Positions 51,720 to 60,094 of a DNA stretch of 61,691 nucleotides are shown here, piece by piece. This stretch comes from Dinoroseobacter sp034111085. GTDB lineage: Bacteria; Pseudomonadota; Alphaproteobacteria; Rhodobacterales; Rhodobacteraceae. The translations under genes were made by a program, and so were the position numbers. How positions within the stretch are numbered: position 1 is the first letter of the stretch; every line of letters begins with the position of its first letter. Under the pieces are notes generated by a model. It was not told where the DNA came from. It did no database searches and saw only the letters and a list, made by a program, of their open reading frames with translations. The stretch lies in contig JAWUXZ010000043.1 of assembly GCA_034111085.1 (NCBI GenBank), forward strand, positions 1 through 61,691, given 5' to 3'.

Positions 51720-52589
51720 TTAAGCCGGGGACCAACGCTCGGGCATGCGCCCGAACATGGTCTGAACAAATTCGTATTGCGGGGCCAAACGCTCGGCGGC
51801 AATCGCGCGGCGGGTGGCATCCATCTTAATCGGTACACCTGCATGCACGCGGCGTTCCAGCGGGGCGTCCATCTGGTCGATACCGATGAAACTGCACAGA
51901 TCGCGAATGGTCTCGGGCGTGAACAGCGTCTCGTAAAATCCGATGAAGCGGTCCGTCTCAGGCACAGCTGCCGTCAACCGCGTCAGCGGCCCAACATAAT
52001 CGCAACGCGCGCCCAGGGCCTCCTCGTCGCCCTTCAACCAGCGGTCGAAAATCCAATTGGCGCGGTCCGCCATATCCTTGTCGCTGCCCCCGCCCCATTC
52101 GGCCATCATCCGGATGTTGGACCAGAGCCGCTGGATCGGATCGCGCAGCAGATACACAAACTTCGTGGTCGGGTTCAGACCGTGCATCATCTTCATCCGT
52201 TCCTCAGACAGCAGCGCGTAGGCAGGTGTAATATCACCCACAACCGCCTTGCCCGCGCGCCCCTTTTTCAGAAACGACATATAGGCACCGGGTGCTTCTT
52301 TATCGCGCGCCAGAACCCCCAACCAACGGTCAATCTCTTCCACCTCGAAGCGCAATCTCTTGCGGGTTTCCGCGTCGGGGCCGTTTTTCATCTTCGCGCG
52401 CAGACCCATCCGCTTTTCGCAAAGCTGATCAATCTGCCACATCACGTTTTTCTCGTCGAGCGTGTCAAAATAATGCAGCTCTTTATGGACCCACAGATGC
52501 ACATCGCGATGCCGTTCCAGAAAGAACTGCAACCAAGAGGTGCCCGCCTTGGTGGCACCAATCCCGAAAAGGAGCGTTACATCAGACAT
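51720..52589 (-). CDS. sulfotransferase-family protein inside nuo operon
   Basis: The 289-residue product resembles PAPS-dependent sulfotransferases: the 5'-phosphosulfate loop GATKAGTSWL at residues 11-20 and the 3'-phosphate motif FVYLLRDPIQRLWSNIRM at about 142-159. Members sulfate carbohydrates, lipids or peptides; the substrate here is unknown. It sits 6 bp after the nuoC stop and 14 bp before the nuoD start, on the same strand. Not a known complex I component; either an inserted gene or a functional partner. Confidence 0.85.
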   Translation of the reverse strand: MSDVTLLFGIGATKAGTSWLQFFLERHRDVHLWVHKELHYFDTLDEKNVMWQIDQLCEKRMGLRAKMKNGPDAETRKRLRFEVEEIDRWLGVLARDKEAPGAYMSFLKKGRAGKAVVGDITPAYALLSEERMKMMHGLNPTTKFVYLLRDPIQRLWSNIRMMAEWGGGSDKDMADRANWIFDRWLKGDEEALGARCDYVGPLTRLTAAVPETDRFIGFYETLFTPETIRDLCSFIGIDQMDAPLERRVHAGVPIKMDATRRAIAAERLAPQYEFVQTMFGRMPERWSPA

Positions 52590-52595
52590 GGCCCG

Positions 52596-53219
52596 TTACT
52601 TCGCCTTCGCTTTATCATCACCCGGCAGGATGTAATCAGCACCCTCCCAAGGGCTCATGAAATCAAACTGGCGGTATTCTTGCACAAGGCTTACCGGCTC
52701 ATAGACCACGCGCTTTTGCGCATCGTCATACCGTACTTCGGTATAGCCCGTGGTCGGGAAGTCCTTGCGCAAAGGATGCCCGCGAAAGCCGTAATCAGTC
52801 AGGATGCGGCGCAGGTCCGGGTGGCCGGAAAACAGGATACCGAACATATCGAAGACTTCGCGCTCAAACCAATTCGCGCTCGGGTGCACTGAGATGATCG
52901 AGGGCATAACTTCGGTTTCGCGCAGGCTGACCTTCAGGCGGATGCGCTGATTTTGGTACATCGACAGGAAGTGGTAGACGACGTCAAAGCGCTGCTCACG
53001 CTCGGGATAGTCCACGGCCGTGATATCAACGAGGGTCGAGAATTTGCAGACCTGATCGGCTTTCAGGAACTCCACCATACTCACAATCCGGTTGGCGGGC
53101 ACATGCACGGTCAACTCACCATGGGTGATAGCATGCGAGATCACATCATCAGCGCGGCGTAGCGCGATGTGTGATGCCAGTTCTTCCAGCGCTGAGGTAT
53201 CAACCGGGGCAATGGTCAT
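52596..53219 (-). CDS. nuoC: NADH-quinone oxidoreductase subunit C
   Basis: 30-kDa-type peripheral subunit of complex I, separate from nuoD as in other alphaproteobacteria. The 207-residue product has ERQRFDVVYH-like EQRFDVVYHFLS near residue 79 and the signature NWFEREVFDMFGILFSGHPD near 118-137, then RRILTDYGFRGHPLRKDFP. AGAAAGGG precedes the ATG at 53219. Lies 21 bp after nuoB. Confidence 0.95.
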   Translation of the reverse strand: MTIAPVDTSALEELASHIALRRADDVISHAITHGELTVHVPANRIVSMVEFLKADQVCKFSTLVDITAVDYPEREQRFDVVYHFLSMYQNQRIRLKVSLRETEVMPSIISVHPSANWFEREVFDMFGILFSGHPDLRRILTDYGFRGHPLRKDFPTTGYTEVRYDDAQKRVVYEPVSLVQEYRQFDFMSPWEGADYILPGDDKAKAK

Positions 53220-53240
53220 CGGGAAACCCTTTCTCAAGCC

Positions 53241-53765
53241 TTAGCGAATAATCGTGCCAGTGCGGCGAATTTTGCGTTGCAGCTGAAGGATGCCATATAG
53301 CAGCGCTTCGGCCGTGGGCGGACAGCCCGGCACATAGATATCGACGGGCACAATGCGATCACAGCCGCGCACGACAGAATAGCTGTAGTGGTAATACCCA
53401 CCGCCATTGGCACAACTGCCCATGGAGATCACATAGCGCGGCTCGGGCATCTGATCGTAGACCTTGCGAAGCGCTGGGGCCATCTTGTTGGTCAGCGTGC
53501 CTGCAACGATCATCACATCAGACTGACGCGGGGAGGCGCGCGGGGCGACGCCAAAACGCTCGGCGTCATAGCGCGGCATCGAGGTATGCATCATCTCAAC
53601 GGCGCAGCAGGCCAACCCAAAGGTCATCCAGTGAAGTGAGCCGGTGCGCGCCCAGTTGATCAGGTCGGAGGTCGAGGTCACAATGAACCCCTTGTCCTGC
53701 AAATCCGCGTTCAACGCTTGGGTGGCGACTTCGCTGTCGCCGCCTGCGGTGTTGGCTCCGGTCAT
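53241..53765 (-). CDS. nuoB: NADH-quinone oxidoreductase subunit B
   Basis: Holds cluster N2, the last electron donor to quinone. The 174-residue product has the ligands CCAVEMM near residue 50, GSCANGGGYYHYSYS near 113 and VPGCPP near 147. The ATG at 53765 overlaps the nuoA stop by 1 nt (TGATG) and gives the usual length; an ATG at 53774 is an alternative. Confidence 0.96.
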   Translation of the reverse strand: MTGANTAGGDSEVATQALNADLQDKGFIVTSTSDLINWARTGSLHWMTFGLACCAVEMMHTSMPRYDAERFGVAPRASPRQSDVMIVAGTLTNKMAPALRKVYDQMPEPRYVISMGSCANGGGYYHYSYSVVRGCDRIVPVDIYVPGCPPTAEALLYGILQLQRKIRRTGTIIR

Positions 53766-54130
53766 CACTCCCATTCGAGCGCTCCCTTTTTCCACTCATA
53801 AGCAAACCCGATGGTCAGCACGCCGAGAAACACAATCATCGACCAGAAAGCCACATCGCTGAGGTCTTTGAAGGCCACGGCCCACGGGAACAGAAACGCG
53901 ATTTCCAGATCGAAAATGATGAACAAGATCGAGACCAGATAAAAGCGCACATCGAATTTCATGCGTGCATCGTCAAAGGCGTTAAACCCGCACTCATAGG
54001 CGGACACCTTCTCGGGATCCGGGTTGCGCACCGCCAACAAGGCAGCGGCCAACAGGAATATCAGGCCAAAGCCAATCGCTACGGCTAGGAACGCCAGGAT
54101 CGGCAAATACTCTCTCAGCAGATCGTCCAC
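53765..54130 (-). CDS. nuoA: NADH-quinone oxidoreductase subunit A
   Basis: Three-helix membrane subunit of complex I; first gene of the operon. The 121-residue product has the family loop VSAYECGFNAFDDARMKFDVR (split: VSAYECGFNAFD near 42, ARMKFDVRFY) and the conserved LFPWAVAF near 80. It starts with GTG with AAGGAG 7 nt upstream. A good promoter lies about 67-95 bp upstream. Confidence 0.95.
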   Translation of the reverse strand: MDDLLREYLPILAFLAVAIGFGLIFLLAAALLAVRNPDPEKVSAYECGFNAFDDARMKFDVRFYLVSILFIIFDLEIAFLFPWAVAFKDLSDVAFWSMIVFLGVLTIGFAYEWKKGALEWE

Positions 54131-54196
54131 GCGTGGCTCCTTCTTGCTGCACGTCTTGTCGCCCCAGGAGGAACCCCTCGGGCGATGCTTACGAGC

Positions 54197-54225
54197 CGTC
54201 TACATTTGCATACCGAGGCGGTCAA
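54197..54225 (-). promoter_or_regulatory. sigma70-type promoter of the nuo operon
   Basis: On the minus strand ttgacc (54225-54220) and tagacg (54202-54197) are 17 bp apart, a near-ideal vegetative promoter, about 67 bp before the nuoA GTG. It is the only strong candidate in the 192-bp gap before nuoA. Confidence 0.7.
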
Positions 54226-54286
54226 CGCACAGCCGTGCGGCATAACGTGATTTGGCACGTCTTGAGCACTCTATCGCAAGCACCGT

Positions 54287-54302
54287 CCGCCGAAAGCGGC
54301 GG
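54287..54302. other. GC-rich hairpin between lysE-like gene and nuo operon
   Basis: ccgccg (54287-54292) and cggcgg (54297-54302) pair around aaag, 20 bp after the stop of the LysE-type gene and upstream of the nuo promoter. It probably ends the leftward transcript from the leucine-degradation cluster, although no T run follows. Confidence 0.5.
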
Positions 54303-54322
54303 CGTGTCGCAGGCTCTCGCGC

Positions 54323-54919
54323 TCAGACCAGCACCATCCACAGCGCAACTACCGCCAACATCCCGCCAAAGCCGATGTTGAGCCACCGCGCGCTGTCAGG
54401 GTTTCGAAACCGCTGCGCGAGTGCGTCCCCCAGCATTGTCCAAACCGTGAAGGCCACATAATTGTTCAGCGTGAAGATAGTCGCGATCAAAAATACCAGC
54501 GCAAGTTGTCCGTCCTCGGCCCCGCCAAGAAACTGCGTGAACATCAGCGCGATGATCACATAGGCCTTCGGGTTCAACAAAAGCAGCATCGCGCCGTCCC
54601 AGAACCGCGCGGGCCGCGCTTCAGCCCCGCTGCCCAAAAGACCCGTGCGCACCAGCTTCCACGCCAACCACAATACGTAAGCCGCGCCCGCAAACTTGAG
54701 CGCGCCAAACCCCTGCGGCGCAGCTTCGATCACGCCCAGAACCCCAAAGCCAATCGCCAAGGTCACGCACCAAGGCGCCGCGTGGTAGCCTAGGTTCGCA
54801 GGCAGGGTCGCCCGAAAGCCAAACCGCGCACCATTTGCCGCAAAAAATAAATTACCGGGGCCGGGGCTATAGGCCAGCGGCGCGAGAAACAATATAAGGG
54901 CAACAGCAAGACCAACCAT
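54323..54919 (-). CDS. LysE/RhtB-family exporter
   Basis: Membrane exporter of amino acids or related small molecules. The 198-residue product has about six helices and the family signature SPGPGNLFFAANGARFG near residues 18-34, GYHAAPW near 44, and LLLLNPKAYVIIALMF near 119. The ATG at 54919 has GGAG 7 nt upstream; the frame also opens at 54964. Substrate unknown. It is last in the leftward cluster and 86 bp from the membrane gene upstream. Confidence 0.85.
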   Translation of the reverse strand: MVGLAVALILFLAPLAYSPGPGNLFFAANGARFGFRATLPANLGYHAAPWCVTLAIGFGVLGVIEAAPQGFGALKFAGAAYVLWLAWKLVRTGLLGSGAEARPARFWDGAMLLLLNPKAYVIIALMFTQFLGGAEDGQLALVFLIATIFTLNNYVAFTVWTMLGDALAQRFRNPDSARWLNIGFGGMLAVVALWMVLV

Positions 54920-55004
54920 AAACACGCTCCACAAGGATGCGCCCAGCCTAACCGCGCCTGACATGTGCGTGCGATCCGAAACCTGCGCAAACCCGCGCTC
55001 AATC

Positions 55005-55385
55005 TCAGCCCAACGCCACGAACACCGAAGCGCCCAACATTGCCAAGGTCACTGGCAACCACAGCCGCCGCTCGGCGCGCGAAGGCGTCACCAGCGTCCC
55101 GAGGCCCGACAGCGCCATTACGCCCACCGCAACCCAGACTGTCCAGCTCGGCAGGCCCAGCTCCATTACGCCACCCGCGTTCAGCACCGCACCTGCCAGC
55201 ACCATCAAGATCAACCCTTGCAGCGACGCGCCAAGCCGTACCGACATCGGCAGCGCGCCCTGATATTGCCCGCCGAGCGTAAGATGCCCCAACGGTGCGC
55301 CCAAGCTCAGCGCCATCTGGAAGCCTGCCTTCAACACCGACAGCACGCCATAGAGCACAGCAAAATGCCAAAGGTAGTCGCCCAT
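55005..55385 (-). CDS. small membrane protein, unknown
   Basis: The 126-residue product has four hydrophobic segments: about residues 2-25, 48-66 (LQGLILMVLAGAVLNAG), 76-94 (TVWVAVGVMALSGLGTL) and 105-125. No family is recognised. Its ATG overlaps the enoyl-CoA hydratase stop by 1 nt (TGATG), so it is co-translated with the leucine-degradation genes. A possible transporter or anchor role is guesswork. Confidence 0.65.
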   Translation of the reverse strand: MGDYLWHFAVLYGVLSVLKAGFQMALSLGAPLGHLTLGGQYQGALPMSVRLGASLQGLILMVLAGAVLNAGGVMELGLPSWTVWVAVGVMALSGLGTLVTPSRAERRLWLPVTLAMLGASVFVALG

Positions 55386-56164
55386 CAGACCGCCCAAGAG
55401 GCCGAACGCCGTTCAAAAAACGCGGCCAAGCCTTCGCGCGCCTCGTCACTTTCCCAACGTGCATTCAGTGCGGCAATCGTCGCATCAATCTGTTCTTCGG
55501 TAATCTGCGGGCCCAGCGCGAGGGCCATCGCCTTGGCCTCAGCCACCGCCCCCGGCGCACACGCCAGATAGGGCGCGACCGACGCCTCAACCGCTGCGTC
55601 CAGCGCGTCCGAGGCAACAACTTGCGCAACCAGCCCGATCCGCAGCGCCGCAGCGGCCCCAAACCGCGCGCTTGACATAAATACTTCGCGCGTTTGCGCA
55701 CCTAGCCTTGCCGCCACGTAAGGCCCAATCGTCGCCGGGATCAGCCCCAACTTGGTCTCGGTCAGCCCGAAAGCGGCCCCTTCAACACAGATCGCCGCAT
55801 CGCACACGCACATCATTCCAACGCCGCCGCCGTAAGCCGCACCCTGCACCCGCGCAATCACCGGCTTCAGCAATCCGTTCCAAGCGCCCAGCATCGTGGC
55901 CAGCTTCTTCGCCTCAACCGCCCGCGCGTCTGGCTCTGCCGCCATCTGGTCCCGCATCCAGCCCAAATCGCCGCCCGCACAGAACGAACGTCCAGCCCCG
56001 GTCACCACAACAACGCGCACCGCCTTATCCGCGCCAAGCTCGCCCGCCAGCAGGGTCAAATCCGCAATCATCTGGCCTGACATGGCATTGTGCTTTTCAG
56101 GGCGATTCAACGTCACCAAAGCCACACCGCGCGCGTCCGTTTCAACCAACAGCGTCTCAAGCAT
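55385..56164 (-). CDS. enoyl-CoA hydratase/isomerase, probable methylglutaconyl-CoA hydratase
   Basis: Crotonase-fold enzyme; in this cluster it probably hydrates 3-methylglutaconyl-CoA to HMG-CoA (LiuC). The 259-residue product has VTLNRPEKHNAMSG near residue 18, GAGRSFCAGGDLGWM near 64 (oxyanion-hole region) and the AYGGGVGMMCVCD segment near 113. The ATG at 56164 is the conserved start and overlaps the HMG-CoA lyase stop by 8 nt; an extended frame to 56212 is rejected. Function is supported by its neighbours, not sequence alone. Confidence 0.86.
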   Translation of the reverse strand: MLETLLVETDARGVALVTLNRPEKHNAMSGQMIADLTLLAGELGADKAVRVVVVTGAGRSFCAGGDLGWMRDQMAAEPDARAVEAKKLATMLGAWNGLLKPVIARVQGAAYGGGVGMMCVCDAAICVEGAAFGLTETKLGLIPATIGPYVAARLGAQTREVFMSSARFGAAAALRIGLVAQVVASDALDAAVEASVAPYLACAPGAVAEAKAMALALGPQITEEQIDATIAALNARWESDEAREGLAAFFERRSASWAV

Positions 56165-57008
56165 TACGCAACCCTTTCGCAAACACGCCCGCCTCAGCCA
56201 CACGTGTCGCATCCAATCCCGTCACAAATCCGCGCCTGTCTACAAACGCTATCACTGCCTCAGTCGCCACATTCCCTGCGGCACCCGGCGCATAGGGGCA
56301 GCCACCTAGACCGCCGACCGATGCATCAAACACCCGCAACCCAGCATCCAGCGACACTCCGATATTGTCCAAAGCGACGCCCCCCGTATCATGGAAATGC
56401 CCCGCCAACCTGTCTGCGCCCGCCACGGGCACGACCGCATCCAGCATCGCAGCAACCGCTTCCTTTGAGGCACGCCCCAGCGTCTCGCCCAGCGAGATTT
56501 CAAAGCAGCCCATATCCAACAGCGCCTCTGTCACCCGCGCTACGTCCTGCGGCGGCGTCGGTCCATCAAAGGGGCAATCGGTGATGCACGACACATAGCC
56601 CCGCACCGGAACACCCGCCGCAAGCGCATCACGGACCACAGGCAAGAATCGCGCCAAACTCTCGGCGATCGAGGCATTCAAATTCGCGCGACTGAACCCT
56701 TCTGAGGCTGATCCAAACACGGCCACCTCATCGGCGCCCGCGTCCAAGGCCCCCGCAAGGCCCTTCGCATTTGGCGTCAGCGCCGTGTAGCGCACCCCCG
56801 GCACTCGGGCGATTCCGGCCATCACCGCCGCGCCGTCCGCCATCTGCGGCACCCATTTGGGCGACACGAAACTCGCCACTTCAATGCGCGAGAACCCACA
56901 CCCCGATAGCAAGTCCACGAGCGCGATTTTCTCTTGCGTGGAAATGATCCGCGCCTCGTTCTGCAGCCCGTCACGCGGGCCCATCTCAACGATTTCAACG
57001 CGCTCCAT
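56157..57008 (-). CDS. hydroxymethylglutaryl-CoA lyase
   Basis: Cleaves HMG-CoA to acetoacetate and acetyl-CoA, the last step of leucine degradation. The 283-residue product has the TIM-barrel start VEIVEMGPRDGLQNE (residues 4-18), metal-binding HFHDTGG near 205 and the signature VGGLGGCPYAPGAAGN near 233 with the catalytic Cys. Start chosen at 57008, overlapping the GST stop by 1 nt; 57011 is equally possible. Usual symbols are mvaB/hmgL or liuE. Confidence 0.92.
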   Translation of the reverse strand: MERVEIVEMGPRDGLQNEARIISTQEKIALVDLLSGCGFSRIEVASFVSPKWVPQMADGAAVMAGIARVPGVRYTALTPNAKGLAGALDAGADEVAVFGSASEGFSRANLNASIAESLARFLPVVRDALAAGVPVRGYVSCITDCPFDGPTPPQDVARVTEALLDMGCFEISLGETLGRASKEAVAAMLDAVVPVAGADRLAGHFHDTGGVALDNIGVSLDAGLRVFDASVGGLGGCPYAPGAAGNVATEAVIAFVDRRGFVTGLDATRVAEAGVFAKGLRNA

Positions 57009-57658
57009 CATGCATCCTCTGGCACCGCATAGAAGTCTCGATCATAAAATTCTTGCGCGCCATCCTTTGCCAACGCCCGCTGGAACGCAGGCCGCGCTTC
57101 CATGCGCGCCTTGTATGCCTGCAAGCGAGGCCACGGGTCGAGGTGCACAAAATAGGGCACGGTTCGCAGGTTAAACCCGAACATTACATCAGCGGCTGAG
57201 AAACCCGAAGGCAGCAGCCATTCCTGCGCCAACATTCCGTCCATCGCCGCCACCGTGCCTCGCAACCGCGCCGTTAGAAGTTTGATCACGACGGGTGAGG
57301 CCATACTCGGGTCACGCAGAAACACGTGGTTTATGTTAAGCTGCTCGATCAGGCCAGCCATGGTCTCCGCGAACCAGAGCCGTTCTAAATACGCCGCCCT
57401 TTCGGCATCGCCGGGCCCGCGGCCAAGCCCGGGATAACGCTCGCACAGTGTCTCGATAATCGCGCCACTTTCGATGATTACAGCGCCACCGATCTCTAGC
57501 GCAGAGGCGCGTCCTGCAGGCGTTATCGCCATGACATCCGGCGCGCGCATCGTGCCTTGGCGGATCGAGTGCATGACCAGTTCCGCCTCCAGACCCAGCT
57601 CCTCAAGCAACCACAAAACTCTGAACGAGCGCGACATCGGCACATGATGAAGCCGCAT
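57008..57658 (-). CDS. glutathione S-transferase-like protein
   Basis: The 216-residue product has an N-terminal thioredoxin-like GST domain (MRLHHVPMSRSFRVLWLLEE, then GAVIIESGAIIETL near 55 with the conserved ESGAI glutathione-binding turn) and a helical C-terminal domain. The start overlaps the upstream gene by 1 nt. It is translationally coupled within the leucine-degradation cluster; the substrate is unknown. Two GST-like genes in such a cluster is unusual. Confidence 0.86.
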   Translation of the reverse strand: MRLHHVPMSRSFRVLWLLEELGLEAELVMHSIRQGTMRAPDVMAITPAGRASALEIGGAVIIESGAIIETLCERYPGLGRGPGDAERAAYLERLWFAETMAGLIEQLNINHVFLRDPSMASPVVIKLLTARLRGTVAAMDGMLAQEWLLPSGFSAADVMFGFNLRTVPYFVHLDPWPRLQAYKARMEARPAFQRALAKDGAQEFYDRDFYAVPEDA

Positions 57659-58107
57659 CATGCCACTACGTCCGGGCGTATCTCGACCATCTGAATTTGC
57701 TCGAAAAGCATGCGAAACCATGCTGCTAACCGCTCAAGCGCCTCCAAAACTGGACCAGTCGCCTCAAGCCCCGCCGCTAATTCCGTAGCATCCCTATCCG
57801 TGCGCGCCATGCCCTGCACTTGAACCTTGCGCGCAGGACCCAGCGCCGAGGCAGGCCTCAAAGACGGCCCCTCAGACGCACGGCCCACATAGGCCAAAAT
57901 GGCCGAGATTTTCCATATCCGCGCACCGTCATGCTCCAAATCAGACATTCGCCCAGAAGGATGCAACGCACGCACCGCCTCCGCCGCGCCCGGATCAAAC
58001 TGGCTCGCCTCTCGCGCCTCAAACGCCGCATCTTTCAAACGCAAAGCAAGCCGCACGGCCGTTGTATAGGCGCAAGGCCCAAAGCCATGCAGCACAACCG
58101 CGCTCAT
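57658..58107 (-). CDS. short GST-like protein
   Basis: The 149-residue product looks like the N-terminal GST domain (LHGFGPCAYTTAVRLALRLK near residue 6, with a Cys where many GSTs have Ser, then HPSGRMSDLEHDGARIWKIS near 49) plus a short C-terminal region of about 65 residues instead of the usual 120. It is therefore a truncated or divergent member. Its stop overlaps the GST start (TGATG). It is 49 bp after mccA. Confidence 0.72.
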   Translation of the reverse strand: MSAVVLHGFGPCAYTTAVRLALRLKDAAFEAREASQFDPGAAEAVRALHPSGRMSDLEHDGARIWKISAILAYVGRASEGPSLRPASALGPARKVQVQGMARTDRDATELAAGLEATGPVLEALERLAAWFRMLFEQIQMVEIRPDVVA

Positions 58108-58156
58108 ATCGCACCCCTTGGCAGCGTTCCCGTGGCGATACCAAACGACCGAGGAC

Positions 58157-60094
58157 TCACGCCTCCTCCTCCAACAGCACCAACGCCGCCTTCGCGCTGA
58201 CCTGATCGCCTGTCTTCACCAGCACCTCAGCCACCACGCCGTCGCGCGCTGCCACCAGCGTGTGTTCCATCTTCATCGCTTCCAGCACCGCAAGCGGCGC
58301 GCCCTTCGCCACTGTGTCGCCCGCCACAACCATCACTGCCTTCACCAGCCCTGGCATTGGCGCTTCAACCACATTGCCCGCCAGTCCTTCGGCAGCATCG
58401 CGCGCGAGCGGGTCGACCACCTCAAATGCCGCGCCATAGTCCGCAAACACTGTCACCACATTGCCTGCACGCGCGGCTTGCGCCCCCGGCACGCCGTCAA
58501 AACGCCAGCGCCCATCTGCGCGCCGCGCCTCCACAACAGCGCCTGCAACCTCAACGTCACACGCATCCGGCCCAATCACCGTCACCGCCACATCCAGAGT
58601 TTCCTCGTCGCGCCGAAGCGCCACGCGATGGGTCAACGCCCCCCAGAGCGAAAACCCCGTCATTGGATCGCGCGCTTTAATCAATCCAAGCGCCACCAAT
58701 GCAGCTTGCGCCACGACCTGGCTCGAGGCCTCAGGCACCGCCACAAGCACCTCCAAGTCGCGCCCAATCAGCCCGGTATCAACCTCGCCCCGGCCAAACC
58801 CTGCATGCGCGCAAAGCGCTCCGAGGAATCCAAGGTTCGTCACCGTTCCGGCCACTTCCGTTCCCGCCAAAGCAGCCCGCATCTGGGCAAGCGCAATTTC
58901 CCGCGTCGCCCCGTGGGTGATCACCTTGGCGATCATCGGATCATAGAAGGGCGAGATTTCATCTCCAGCCCGCACGCCCGTATCCGCACGACACCCGCCA
59001 GCAAACCGCAAATGCGTGAGCGTCCCCGTTGCGGGCAAGAACCCCGCAGGCACGTCTTCCGCGTAAAGCCGTGCCTCAAACGAGTGGCCCTTTATCGCCA
59101 AGTCTTCTTGGCGTGCAGGCAAGGCCTCACCAGAGGCCACCCGCAACTGCCATTCCACCAAATCGACGCCCGTGATCGCCTCCGTCACCGGGTGCTCAAC
59201 CTGCAAGCGCGTGTTCATTTCCATGAACCAGAAGCCGTCTGCGCGCAGCCCGTCTGATCCATCCACGATGAATTCCACCGTTCCCGCGCCCTTATATCCA
59301 ATCGCCTTTGCCGCTTTGACCGCTGCTTCGCCCATGGCCGCGCGCATAGCTTGCGTCATCCCCGGCGCTGGGGCCTCCTCGATCACCTTCTGGTGGCGGC
59401 GCTGCAACGAGCAGTCGCGCTCGAATAGGTGAACCGCATCCATCCCATCGCCAAACACCTGAATCTCGATATGACGCGGAGAGGTTACGAATTTCTCAAC
59501 AAGCACGTCCGAATTGCCAAAGGAAGACGCCGCCTCAGACCGAGCGCTCGCCAGCGCGGCCAAGAACTCTGAAGCCCCCTCAACAAGCCGCATCCCTTTG
59601 CCACCACCACCTGCGACCGCCTTGATCAGGACCGGGTAGCCGATAGAGGACGCCTCGCGCGCCAAAACCGCATCATCCTGATCGGCCCCGTGGTAGCCCG
59701 GAACCACTGGCACGCCCGCCTTTATCATCAGGCGCTTAGCCGCATCCTTCAGCCCCATAGCCCGGATCGCAGAGGCCGAGGGGCCAATAAATACCAAGCC
59801 AGCGGCCTCTACTGCATCCACAAAATCGGGGTTTTCTGACAAGAAGCCGTAGCCAGGATGCACCGCCTGCGCACCGCACGCTTGCGCCGCCGCGATAATC
59901 GCATCACCGCGCAAGTAGCTCTGCGCCGGGGTCGCGCCACCAAGCGAGATCGCCTCATCCGCCAGCGCCACATGCCGCGCGCCCGCGTCCACGTCCGAGT
60001 GCACGGCAACTGTTGCCACGCCCAAGCGCCGAGCCGTGTCCATTACCCGACACGCAATCTCGCCCCTATTGGCAATTAGGATTTTGCTAAACAT
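58157..60094 (-). CDS. biotin-dependent acyl-CoA carboxylase alpha subunit (methylcrotonyl-CoA type)
   Basis: Biotin carboxylase plus carrier subunit; with the beta subunit upstream it should carboxylate 3-methylcrotonyl-CoA (MccA/LiuD). The 645-residue product has biotin-carboxylase motifs SKILIANRGEIACRV (residues 3-17), the ATP-grasp glycine loop AVAGGGGKGMRLV near 157 and VEHPVTEAITGVDLVEWQL near 292. The C-terminal biotinyl motif EAMKMEHT is near 606. The ATG at 60094 is used; an ATG lies two codons earlier. The biotin Lys is present. Confidence 0.93.
   Translation of the reverse strand: MFSKILIANRGEIACRVMDTARRLGVATVAVHSDVDAGARHVALADEAISLGGATPAQSYLRGDAIIAAAQACGAQAVHPGYGFLSENPDFVDAVEAAGLVFIGPSASAIRAMGLKDAAKRLMIKAGVPVVPGYHGADQDDAVLAREASSIGYPVLIKAVAGGGGKGMRLVEGASEFLAALASARSEAASSFGNSDVLVEKFVTSPRHIEIQVFGDGMDAVHLFERDCSLQRRHQKVIEEAPAPGMTQAMRAAMGEAAVKAAKAIGYKGAGTVEFIVDGSDGLRADGFWFMEMNTRLQVEHPVTEAITGVDLVEWQLRVASGEALPARQEDLAIKGHSFEARLYAEDVPAGFLPATGTLTHLRFAGGCRADTGVRAGDEISPFYDPMIAKVITHGATREIALAQMRAALAGTEVAGTVTNLGFLGALCAHAGFGRGEVDTGLIGRDLEVLVAVPEASSQVVAQAALVALGLIKARDPMTGFSLWGALTHRVALRRDEETLDVAVTVIGPDACDVEVAGAVVEARRADGRWRFDGVPGAQAARAGNVVTVFADYGAAFEVVDPLARDAAEGLAGNVVEAPMPGLVKAVMVVAGDTVAKGAPLAVLEAMKMEHTLVAARDGVVAEVLVKTGDQVSAKAALVLLEEEA

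Noticed and set aside
58118..59257. Rightward 379-residue open frame opposite the carboxylase alpha gene
   Set aside because: It is antisense to a gene with full biotin-carboxylase motifs, is rich in Arg, His, Pro and Gln, and has no family-like segments. It is a frame shadow of high-GC coding sequence.
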